DNA of 36,551 nucleotides from a virus: the IMG/VR virus record IMGVR_UViG_3300042691_008354, positions 1-36,551 of that record, one strand, 5' to 3'. Every line of letters starts with the position of its first letter. Position 1 is the first letter of the stretch. Made by a program: the position numbers and the translations under genes. Positions 1-9,900 of this stretch are shown here, in pieces. The notes beneath the pieces are model-generated. The model was not told the DNA's origin. It did no database searches and was given only the letters and a program-made list of their open reading frames with translations.

Positions 1-1024
1 CTAAATTAGATAAACCTACTAAAGCTGTATTTAAACCAAAAACTCCATTAGCTACATTATAAATTTTACTCATAGCTTCAGAAAGTTCTACTTCAGAAGG
101 TTCTCTACCATTTTGCTCTATAAAATCTTGAATATAATTTTCTCTAGCTTCATTAGCAAAATGCCTAGCTTCTACACCAGATTCATAAAATGTACCAGTA
201 CCTAATCTTCTTACAGCACCTGCTACATCAGCAGTTTCTTTAGCTGTCATTCCTAAAGTTCTAAATGCCTTTGAAGCATCTTCTACTTTAGAACCTGCTT
301 TTAAACCTGTTCTTAAAAATCTAGAAGCCATTCCTGGTATAGCAGAAGAAGCTATACCTAAACTTAAATATTCTGTTAATACTGCTCCTGCAACAAATGA
401 CATACCTGAAAGTACATCATTTGCCCAAAAGTTATGAGTACCCATTTTTTGTAGTATACTATAATCTTCAACTTCTTTTCTTACATAATTAGGTAGAGCT
501 TCATCCATTGCTTCATTAGCTCTATCTAACATTCTTTGAAAGTCATTATCATAGACATTACTAAAACTTCCTGTAGCTGCTCCATAAAGCAATCCAGGAA
601 TCATAGCTAAACCTCCTGCTGTTGCAGTTAAAGTTTTACCTGCAAATTTAAGAGTACCATTAGCCCATTTATCAGACCAACTTTGAGTTTCACCAAATAA
701 ATCATCTACATCAGCATATATAGAAGGAGCAGCTTGAGTTTTTTTAGTAAACTCTTCTAATTTTTCTGCTTGTTCTCCTACTACTCTTTCTTGGGTAAAA
801 GCAGGAGTAGCTGGTTGATAACCTCTTTTATCACCAAAAACATCCTCATATTTTAAGCCAGGATTTTCTAATTCCCACTTTTCTTTTTCTTGTGTAAGTC
901 TAACAGCTTCAGGAATATTAATTCCTGGACTAACTATTTGCTGTATTCTATCTCTTAATTGATTTTGTTTATTTTCTTGGCCAATCCACTCCCACTTTCC
1001 AGTAGCTTCATTATACTTCCACAT
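1..1024 (-). CDS. Cargo/ejection-type virion protein, 5' part only
   Basis: This ORF is open from an ATG at 1024 to the window edge, giving 341 codons with the C-terminus off the window. It begins MWKYNEATGKWEW. A charged, helical N-terminal half is followed by Gly/Ala-rich hydrophobic stretches (for example around 'TATAGGLAMIPGLLYGA' and 'SGMSFVAGAVLTEYLSLGI') that could be membrane-active or amphipathic helices. Such segments are common in phage internal proteins that are injected with DNA. It is the last gene of a run of very large virion genes, which supports a virion-internal role. In crAss-like phages the virion RNA polymerase lies beyond the cargo genes; nothing here shows polymerase motifs, and the rest is not visible. 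The leader has no Shine-Dalgarno site. Confidence 0.75.
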   Translation of the reverse strand, partial: MWKYNEATGKWEWIGQENKQNQLRDRIQQIVSPGINIPEAVRLTQEKEKWELENPGLKYEDVFGDKRGYQPATPAFTQERVVGEQAEKLEEFTKKTQAAPSIYADVDDLFGETQSWSDKWANGTLKFAGKTLTATAGGLAMIPGLLYGAATGSFSNVYDNDFQRMLDRANEAMDEALPNYVRKEVEDYSILQKMGTHNFWANDVLSGMSFVAGAVLTEYLSLGIASSAIPGMASRFLRTGLKAGSKVEDASKAFRTLGMTAKETADVAGAVRRLGTGTFYESGVEARHFANEARENYIQDFIEQNGREPSEVELSEAMSKIYNVANGVFGLNTALVGLSNL

Positions 1025-1048
1025 AAATAAAAAGTTGAAATTATTTTA

Positions 1049-1056
1049 CAAATATA
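1049..1056 (-). promoter_or_regulatory. Candidate -7 box (TATATTTG) before the truncated cargo gene
   Basis: On the minus strand the short gap before the ATG at 1024 contains TATATTTG, which matches the Bacteroidota -7 consensus TAnnTTTG. I see no matching TTTG -33 element at the expected 19-21 nt upstream. This could be chance in AT-rich DNA. Confidence 0.2.
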
Positions 1057-1059
1057 AGT

Positions 1060-1415
1060 TTAATAATTAAATTCTATATGATAATGTGGTGCACCACTAT
1101 CAATTGAATGATATAAAACAGAAGCACCGTATTTACTTTTCCATGCTTTACCTTCTGGTGTTAATAACCAATTCCAAAATTGTAAACCTGCTTCATCATC
1201 TCTAATATCTACAGCTTTACCTTTTACATGAGGAGGATTTTGAGGTTTTTTAGAACTACCTTTTTTATATAGATTTTCTTGTTGTTCAGAAGTTCTAATA
1301 GCATCTGTTACAGTTATTCCAAAAGGAATACTATTTACAGGGGTAAGAAGATAAGAAGTTATATTTTCTTTAACTCCTTCTTTAAATTTTATCTCCTGTC
1401 CCCCTGTTTGGGCTT
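1060..1415 (-). CDS. M15-type peptidoglycan peptidase domain, reached by -1 frameshift from the 847-aa cargo gene
   Basis: Read in the -1 frame relative to the upstream cargo gene, this stretch encodes 117 residues ending HYHIEFNY and a TAA stop at 1060-1062. It carries the M15 (VanY / L-Ala-D-Glu peptidase) signature: an Arg-containing 'TDAIRTSEQQENLY' segment, then HVKGKAVD (HxxGxAxD, tail residues 62-69), then HYH (110-112). His62, Asp69 and one of the last two His are the expected zinc ligands. The frame is open back to a stop at 1504-1506 but has no ATG, GTG, TTG or CTG, so independent initiation is unlikely. A slip at G GGA AAG (1413-1419) would join residue 840 of the cargo protein to this tail, giving 957 aa. 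The likely role is local peptidoglycan cleavage during DNA entry, as with other virion-associated muralytic domains. The domain call is strong; the expression mechanism is inferred, and a one-base sequencing error is the main alternative. Confidence 0.8.
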
Positions 1416-3932
1416 TCCCATAGAAGTACCTCCAGGACTTTGAGTAGAAAAAGGATTTGTAGATAAGTACGCACCAATGTAAGTCATAACTTCTCCGTAA
1501 GATTTAACATTAGAAGGGTTAATAGACTGACCATTACTTAATGGTAGTTGATCAAGACCTCTATAACTACCATCAGGTTTTACTAAAGATATAGAAGTTA
1601 CTCCTGTTGTTGGAGAAGTTCTTAAAGCATACACATTTCCTTCTTTATCTTTAAATTCAACAGGATTTACAGGTCTAGAATTTCCTTGAAAATATAAAGA
1701 AGGTATAGATAACATATTTCTACTAAAGTTTTCTGTAGCTAACCAAGAATATCCTACTTGATTTACAGCAGGATCATCTGAACTTAACATATCAGAAATT
1801 AAGTTTATTTTATCTTTAGAATCAGCTTCACTTAAATCTATTTCTAAACCAGAATATGAATTTGGTTTTATAGCACCATCAGTACCTTTATTAGCTACTC
1901 TAATAAGCATTGTAGGACTTCCTAAATTATTTACATCAAAAAACACTCCTGTAACTTTGTACCCAGCAGAAGCATCAAATTCTGACTCTTTAAAAGGATT
2001 ATCAGCACTAGATAAAATATCTGCTAAATTAGTATTATTTAAATAACTCTTACCACCTATTCCTCTAGAAGCAGCAGTTTTTTGAGCCATATTTGCTATT
2101 GCTGGAGAGTTACTTACAACAAGGTCTTCATATCTTTTTTGTATGCTGTACATAGCTCCTTTTTCTTTTTCATTTTCAGGATCAGCAGCATATACTGTCA
2201 TTCTATTTTGAGCATATTTTTGATTAAAAGTTTCTCTAATAATAGATGTGTGCTCTCTAATTTTGTTAAATTCTGTATTAATTTTAGGATCTTTAGCAGT
2301 GGGGTTGTATTTTTCTATTCCAAATCTTTTTTCTGGAAAATTTTCTACTGGAGTTATTATTTTTAAATCATATAATTTTTTTAAACCAAAATTTGAATTT
2401 ATTTCATCTATAGTATAACTAGTAGAATATCTACTTTTTTCTGGAAAATATTGTTCTACATAAGACATTAATACTAAAGAATTTTGTATTTCTTCTTCAG
2501 GTACTTTAAGCTGTTCTGCTGAAGAACTTACAGCTTCATTATAAATTATTTCTGTGTTTTCTTTTACTTCTTCAGCTTCTCTTAATTGATTTACACTACT
2601 TACAAATTGAGTAAAAGCATTATATTCATCTTCATTCTGAGTAGCAGAAGGAGAAAGGTCTAAAAGTCCTGCATAAACTTTATCTCTAATATCAGTAATT
2701 TGTTCAGGAGTAAAAATTGAATTTAATACAGGGTTTTGTTCATTTAATCCTTGAGAACCTTGGCTAGTAAGTAAATCAAATAATGAAGAATTACTTTGGA
2801 GCAATGCAAGGATCTGAGGTTTATTTTGTAAAGGAATATTTGCTCTTTCTAAAGCTTTTCTAGCAATTTTATCAAACTCAGCATCAAACTTAACAAGTTG
2901 TTCTTTTAAAAGAGGAGAAGAAGTTCTTACAAGACCTAAAAAGTTTTCAGTAGTTCTTTCTTCAGCTTTTGTTATATTTTCAGTTATTTGTGTTGTAGTT
3001 TGAGCAAGAATATCAAAAGGATTTATAACAGCTCCTTCTTCTACAACTGAAATATTTGACCTAACACCTGAAGGACTATATCCTGAATTATTATCTGAAG
3101 TCTTAGGTGATATTGGAGTACTAACATCAGCCTCTGTAATATTATAAAACCTTTTACTAGCTAATTGTTCTACATATCTTTCTAAATCTTCTTGAGTATT
3201 AATTCCTAAATATTCTTTTATGTATGATGCTTGAGCATGAGTATCTTCTAAAAGAACTCTAGCATATTTTTTAATAGCTTCTTGTATATATTTTGCTGAA
3301 GTATTTAAATCAGTTACTTTTCCTTTTTTAACCATTACTATACCACCTGAAGGGTCTACTCTAAATTCTGCATCTTCTTCTTTTGCAGAAGCTGTTAAAA
3401 ATTTTACAAAATTTTCATTTACATAATTTTGAGTATCATTAAAAATAGGAGCTTTAATATCTTCATAATTAATATTTTGCCTCCATTTATATTCTCCTGT
3501 AATAGGGTCAAATTCTTTTAATCCTCTATAATAAGCAGTTTGAGAACCTTCTTTTCCTTCTAATGGTTGAATATTTGTTTTATAAGCAGTAGCATGTCTA
3601 AGTAGTTCTACCATTTCAGGGTCATTTAAATATTCTCTATTTAAATCAGCTAATTGACTAACTACTTGTCCATAATTACTTTTATCTCTTTCTAGTTGAG
3701 CAGCTAACTCTTGAGTTTTTTGAGAAAAATAATCTCTTTTTTTCTGAGCTAAACCTTGTTGTTCATGCCAAGGAGAAGCTTCAACTTTAAAAGTAGCTTT
3801 ATTAGTTAAATCTCTAGCTGCATCTAATCCTGCTTGTTTTTCTTGCAAATTTTTATACATGAAATCCAAAGGCATAGGCACAAACTGTGACTCATAAGGA
3901 GTTTCTATTGGGTTTATAAATCTTACTGCCAT
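1389..3932 (-). CDS. Cargo/ejection virion protein (0-frame product, 847 aa)
   Basis: The protein starts MAVRFINPIETPYESQFVPMPLDFMYKN-, an opening I associate with internal virion (cargo) proteins of crAss-like and related Bacteroidota phages. It is mostly helical and polar. Residues about 30-110 are Lys/Glu/Gln-rich and may form coiled coils, and there is no signal peptide or clear membrane span. It lies 3 nt after the 2194-aa gene and upstream of another cargo-like gene, so it probably belongs to the same injected set. The 0-frame ends MGKPKQGDRR-stop. Just before this end, the heptamer G GGA AAG and an upstream GGAGG suggest that some ribosomes shift to -1 and add an M15 peptidase tail. 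The 0-frame product would then be the major form and the fusion the minor form, or the reverse if the locus contains a base error. Confidence 0.75.
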   Translation of the reverse strand: MAVRFINPIETPYESQFVPMPLDFMYKNLQEKQAGLDAARDLTNKATFKVEASPWHEQQGLAQKKRDYFSQKTQELAAQLERDKSNYGQVVSQLADLNREYLNDPEMVELLRHATAYKTNIQPLEGKEGSQTAYYRGLKEFDPITGEYKWRQNINYEDIKAPIFNDTQNYVNENFVKFLTASAKEEDAEFRVDPSGGIVMVKKGKVTDLNTSAKYIQEAIKKYARVLLEDTHAQASYIKEYLGINTQEDLERYVEQLASKRFYNITEADVSTPISPKTSDNNSGYSPSGVRSNISVVEEGAVINPFDILAQTTTQITENITKAEERTTENFLGLVRTSSPLLKEQLVKFDAEFDKIARKALERANIPLQNKPQILALLQSNSSLFDLLTSQGSQGLNEQNPVLNSIFTPEQITDIRDKVYAGLLDLSPSATQNEDEYNAFTQFVSSVNQLREAEEVKENTEIIYNEAVSSSAEQLKVPEEEIQNSLVLMSYVEQYFPEKSRYSTSYTIDEINSNFGLKKLYDLKIITPVENFPEKRFGIEKYNPTAKDPKINTEFNKIREHTSIIRETFNQKYAQNRMTVYAADPENEKEKGAMYSIQKRYEDLVVSNSPAIANMAQKTAASRGIGGKSYLNNTNLADILSSADNPFKESEFDASAGYKVTGVFFDVNNLGSPTMLIRVANKGTDGAIKPNSYSGLEIDLSEADSKDKINLISDMLSSDDPAVNQVGYSWLATENFSRNMLSIPSLYFQGNSRPVNPVEFKDKEGNVYALRTSPTTGVTSISLVKPDGSYRGLDQLPLSNGQSINPSNVKSYGEVMTYIGAYLSTNPFSTQSPGGTSMGKPKQGDRR
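1413..1419 (-). promoter_or_regulatory. Putative -1 ribosomal frameshift heptamer G GGA AAG
   Basis: The codons ATG GGA AAG of the 847-aa frame contain GGGAAAG in the phase required for tandem -1 slippage (X XXY YYZ). The same heptamer drives the lambda G/GT tail-chaperone frameshift (established knowledge). It sits six codons before the 0-frame stop, inside the only window (1391-1503) where a shift into the M15 frame is possible. I saw no strong downstream stem-loop; lambda G/GT also lacks an obvious one. Confidence 0.65.
1429..1433 (-). promoter_or_regulatory. GGAGG element 9 nt upstream of the slippery heptamer
   Basis: GGAGG on the minus strand lies 9 nt before GGGAAAG. This resembles the Shine-Dalgarno-like stimulator about 10 nt upstream of the E. 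coli dnaX slippery site. It is also 7 nt before the in-frame ATG at 1421, so it could act as an ordinary ribosome binding site there. It may simply encode Gly-Gly. Confidence 0.4.
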
Positions 3933-3935
3933 AAC

Positions 3936-6900
3936 TTATCGTTGTATTTCTGCGTACTGACCACTAGGTAATTTAATATATTTTTTACCATTAACTTCTA
4001 TTTCACCATCATAAAGAGCTGAACCTGATGGAGTAATTCTAGGAACAATTTTACCATTAACTAGATCATAACTTAATGCTCCAAAATCTTTAGTTCTTAA
4101 ATTATTAATCATCATATCTTGACTTTCTCTAGCTCCCATATCTTTTAAGAATGTTTGGAAGTTTTTACCAATACCTTCAGCTCCTTTAAGTCCTAGATTC
4201 CATCTATTAGCTATAGATTGGTCTTTCAATAGATTATTTTGTGCAGCTATATTTGCAGCATTTTGAGCTTCTTGATTAGCTAGAGTTATATTTTGATTAT
4301 CAATACCATATCTAGTTTCAGCTAAAGCACTACCTAAAGCAGTATTTAAAGATGCAGTTCCACTAGCCATATTACTTAAATAAGCAGCTTGTGTAGGTGA
4401 ACCAGTTCTTATAGAATCTTTCATTGTAGCTAATGCTTGATTAGCAGCAGCTCTTCTTAAAGCTACAGGAGTATAATTAAATCTTTGGAACTTAGGTGCA
4501 TAATTATAAGTAGCATCAGGAGAAGCAGCAGCAGCTACCATATTAGCTACAGGGCCTACCATAGAAGCACCTAAACCACCTAAATAATTACCCATAGGAG
4601 AAGAGTAATCTTCTAATTTAAAAGATTGAGAATTAGGATTTTCTGAACTTTTTAAATTAAAATTATCGTTAGTATATAAATTATTAACAGAAGTAAAACC
4701 TGTTGGGTCTGAATTGTATTCTATAGGATTTACAGCTTGTACTCCTAATCTTACAGAAGGTCCTTGTGGTACAGAAGATGAATTAAAAATACTTCTAGAA
4801 AAATCTATAGTTTCTGGAAAAGAAGGATTTACAGCTTTTGTTTCTAATGGATTTTCATAATTAATAGATACTGGATTTACTTTATTATTAGTAGAGTTTA
4901 AACCTCTTATTACATTATTTACTCCACTAAATAAATCATCTGAAGTATTAGGAGTTTTAGAAGGTAAATAACCACTTCTTTGATAATAAAGTTTACCACC
5001 TTTTCTCATTACCATAGGTAAATTAGGAGGAGCAGCTTGCATACCTGACATGTCTTGAGGCATACCTTCAGGCATACCTTGTTGTTGCATAGGCATTTGC
5101 TGTTGTTGTCCACCTAATTGCTGCATTACCATTTCAACAATTTGTACAGCTTGTTGTTCATCTATACCTTGTTGAACTAGACCTTGAATAATTTGCTCAG
5201 GAGGTGTACCATTAGATAAAGCTTGAGCAACCATTTGCATTAGTTGTTCTTGACCTCCACCAGGCATTTGTTGTTGTTGCTGTGGCATCATCATTTCACC
5301 TCCCATTTGATACATATACCCACCATACTCTTTAGCAAAGTTCTTTGCAAAATTAGCTTTTTTTCTCATAGCAGGGCTATAAGTACCTTCTTTAGAATTA
5401 AGTATTTTAGAAGCAGCTTGTTGAACACTTAATCCCATTTTAGATGCTTGTGCTTTAAATGTTCCTTTTTTAGAAGGGTCTATGTGAATACTCCCACCAT
5501 TTTTATACATTTCTACAACATCATTTGTTAAATTAAAATAACCACCATCTTCCCATGTTGCTCTAGCATAAGCTCTAAAATATGGATTTTTAGCTAAATT
5601 CTTTTTATGTTTAGCATAGAAAGCATCTTTACCATATTTAGATTTACTTCTTTCTCCTAACTTAGGGTCTCCAAAATATTTTTTAGTTCCATCAGGCCCT
5701 GTAACTACATGAGTTTTACCTTTTCTATCATTAGACCTTCTAACAGTATAACCACCATTTTTATAATCTACTTCAGGAATTTCATATTCAGCTAAAGGAT
5801 TATATTGTTCAATCATATAACCTCCAAATTCTTTTTTAGGTTTATCATAAGGAAAACTTGGAGAAGTATTACTTTGTTGAATAGCTTGAACTGCATCTGT
5901 TGTTTTACCTAAAACTGGTGTACTAGATAAAGCAATCCCTAGTAACTTTTGGTTTCTACTTAATCTTGAAGAAATATTAGGAGTAGATCTTAATAAGGAT
6001 TTACCTATTTTACCTACTTTACCTAAAATAGGTAAAGCTCCAAAAACTTCTAAACCAGTATCAGCACTAAATAATCCATTGTCTTTAACTGAATTATATA
6101 CATCATCCCAAGAAGTTAATCCTGTAGGATCTGCTATTTCTACAATATTTTCAAAATTAGATTCATCAGAAGGATTAAATAATGATAAAGGATTTTGTCG
6201 TTTATCTAATATTAATCTTCCTTCTTTTCTTTCTTGCTCTTTTAAATAATTTTGTCTTTCAGGATAAGACATTGTTCTAACACTATTAGTATTTAATAAA
6301 TTAGGTCTTGTAAAATTAACAGTATTAGAAAATTGAAAAGAACTATTAGGTGCAGGTAGATAACTACCATTTTGGTAAGATTTTTTAATCTTAGCTTCTT
6401 GCTTTAGCATTTCTTTTGTAGGTTTTTTACCACTACCTCTGTTTGCTCTAATATTATCCCATAGCCCTCTTCTAGAATAAGAACCATCAGCTCTTTTAAT
6501 CATATTACCACCTCCACCTAATTTTTGTTCCATAAAAGGAGCTTGTGTTTCTATAGGTTGATTAGTTAATAGTTGTTGAGAACCATCAGCACCAGTAACC
6601 ATGATAGGTTCATTATTATTAGTAGGAACTACTTGTGTAGGCCCTTGTCCAGGAAAAGTAATACTTTCAGCATCAGGATATAAGTTATATCCCATTTGTT
6701 TTTCTAATTCAGAATTAGCAATAATGTCTTGTTCTTCTTTAGCTTTTTTATCTAATTGGTGAGCTTGAACAAGTTTTTTCATTTTTTGCTCAAATACTTT
6801 TTTAGTTAGAGGATCATTAGGTCTTAGTCCTCCACTTAAAGTAGTTTTAATTAATTTACTAATTTGAGCATAAGTTTTACCAGCATATTTTTCAGGAAGT

Positions 6901-9900
6901 CCTAATGCTTTTAAAGCAGGTTTAGTTGCTTTAATAGTATCAGACATTACATAGTTTTCTGGAGTGTATATAGTTTCATTTCCTTCTACTTCTACAGCAG
7001 GTGCATTAGAATTATTAGGTAGTGTTACACCACCTTGTTCATGTGTAGGCCCTTTAATTTCTGTAAGACCTAAGTTATTATTCATCATACCTCCTTGCTG
7101 AAAATAGAATTTACCTCCATTTCTAGCTAATTTAGCTCCACCAAGTAATCCAGTTAAATTGTTTATTCCTTTTTTAGAATTACCTGTCATTGTACCTGTT
7201 AATGAACCCAAAGCATTAATAGATTCTCCAGCTATTTGTGCAGCTTCACTATCAGGATTTATACCTTTTACACCTGCACCAATACCTTCTAAACCTTCTT
7301 CAAAAGCTGAAGTCATACTAGCAGGATTAATAACAGCTCCACCAGCAGCACCAACTAAATTTCCCCAACCAGCTATTCCTTTTTGTTTAGCTGCTTGTTT
7401 ACCTGTAGTACCAGCAGCACTTTGTAATCCTTTAAAACCTAAGTCTGTAAGTTCATCAGTTAAACCAAAAGTTACAGTATCAAGTAAACCTTCACCTACA
7501 CCATAAAACCCAGCCATAACATCTTCAAATACAGAAGGAGTTTTAGGTCTATTACCCATTCTAACTTTATCTGCATTTAATCCAGAGGTATTTAAGTTAG
7601 TGTTAATAGCACCTCCCATTTGTTTTTTATATTTCATATTTCCTCCGTATTTATAAGTATTGTTATTTTGTTGTGTTGGTTCTATTCTTTTTAAACCTTC
7701 ATATCCTAAATATCCTGTTCCTATGTATGGAAGTAAAGTTCTAAAAATACCAGTTACTTGTCTTGGATCAGAATAAAATCCTACAGCTTTGTCTTTTTTA
7801 ATATTACCTTCCCAAACTTCATAAGAACCTGTTTGTGTTTTTCCTGTTAATGGATTTGTTACTGTTCTTGATTGCCCACTTGCTCCATCACTAATCCTTC
7901 CTAAATCATATTTTTTTAAATACTTATTAAGAGATTCATACAAATGTGTTCCTGGAGTACCTTTAAGCTTAGACATTGTAGGAAAAACACCTCTTGAAGT
8001 ATCAAAAGCTGAAAGACCTGGAATACTGTTTATATAATCATGACTAGCAATATCTTCAATTTCTCCTCTCCAAAAACCTGCTTTTCTAATTGGCATTCTT
8101 GCTACTTGTTCTCCAGCTTCTACTACAGTACCATCAGCTAAAGTTTGTTTAGGAGTATAAATAGTAACAATTCCATTTTCATCTATACCTGTAATTCTAT
8201 ATTCTATACCAGATTTATTTAATCCTTCAGGGCCATTTATAATATTATCATTAAGATCATCTAAATACCTATTAAATTCATCTGCATATTCTTTATTAGA
8301 TGCACTAATTACTCCTTCTGCTTTTTTATTAGGTTGATAAGAAACTACTTCTCCATTAGGTTTAAGAACAGTATTTTCAAATTCAGTTTCTGACATTTTA
8401 GAAACAGCATCTTTATCTTTAGCAGATGCTTTTTGTACTACTTCATCTTTAGTTAATCCTGATTTATTAACAGGTTTTTTTGATTTACTTAAATAACTTC
8501 CTTGTCTATTTTGTGTAAATATTGAAGGTTGAAGTTGTTGAAAGTAATTTACTGTTGGTATATCACCAGAAATAGTTTGTATATCTGATGGGTATCTTAA
8601 TAATTGATCTCTATTAGAATCTCTGATTCTCCACCAATTATTTAATTGATCTTGTGTTAAATTATTTGAAGTTCTGTACTCTGATGCTCTTCCTAAACCA
8701 TTTTTATGTAAAAAAGCTGCTTCATGTGGCTGTAAAAATCTTTCAGAGTTATGAAATACTCTTCTAAGCTCTTCTAAATTTAAAGAAGGTTTTGCAGGTA
8801 CATATTTATTTGACTTTAATGCACCTCTTAAACCTCTTAAAGAGTTTTGTGCAACATAATTTCCTCCTCTTACTACATCATCTACTAAAGACAATGCTCC
8901 TGCTTTATAAGGTAATCCTACAAAACCTAAAGCAGTAAGTCCTACATTACCAACAGCATCATCTATATTTCTTAAAGTAGGATTTTCAATAGCAGTTCTT
9001 ACAGATGTGTTAGTAGCTGATTGTGGGTTTATTATTTGACTTCCAGATGCAGCAGCTCCTACAGCTCCTAAAACATTATTAGCTGTTAGCCAAGGTAAAG
9101 TAGTATTTCCTACAACAGCAGGTAAATTTAAAGTACTTAAAGCACTACTAGCAGCAGCAGGAGCAGCAGCTACTAAACTAGGACCAGCAACTAAGCCAGT
9201 CATTAATCCCATACCTTTAAGCCTATCTTCTTCTTTTTTATCTAAAATTTCTCTACCTTCTCTTTTTGCTTTTTTAAATTCATAGTCTTTTCTTTCTCCA
9301 TAAGACATAGCTCTAGGGCCTGTTTGTTTAATAGGAGAAGCTGCATAATTAGGAACAGCTCCAAATTGAACTACAGGTTTTACAGGAGGTAAGGGAGGTA
9401 AATTCCCACCATTTTCTTTCCAAACTTTATCACCAAAATTTAATCCTCCTAATTCTGTTCCAACAATAAGAGGTACTTTTTTACCTCCAGGGATTTGTAT
9501 AGAATCTTGACCTTGAAAAGAATTAAATTGTTCTCTATTTAATATTTGTCTAGTAGGTTGTAAATTATTATTTCTATACCATATTTCATACTGATTACCT
9601 CCTATAGGATTTATATAAGCAGCATCAGGTTGTAAAGGTTGGTTACTTCTAGGAATAATAGTTGAAGAAGGTGTAGAACTAATTATAGGTTCTTCTTTTT
9701 TAGGAATAGTTATTGTTGTAGGTTTTCTTTGATATTTAATAGGTTGTACTGGTTTTTTGTATTCTCTTGCTTCTTGAGCTATTGTATTTGGTGATATTAA
9801 ATGTCTTTGATATGTTTTATAAGGTTTAGGATAATTTAAGCGTTCTAAAAGTCTTTCTGTTTCCCAAAAAGTAGGTATATATACTTTATTCCATTCTAAG

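Noticed and set aside
1060-1415. M15 peptidase as a normal separate gene
   Set aside because: No ATG, GTG, TTG or CTG exists in its frame back to the stop at 1504-1506; only ATA or ATT-type codons are available. A frameshift or a sequence error explains the data better.
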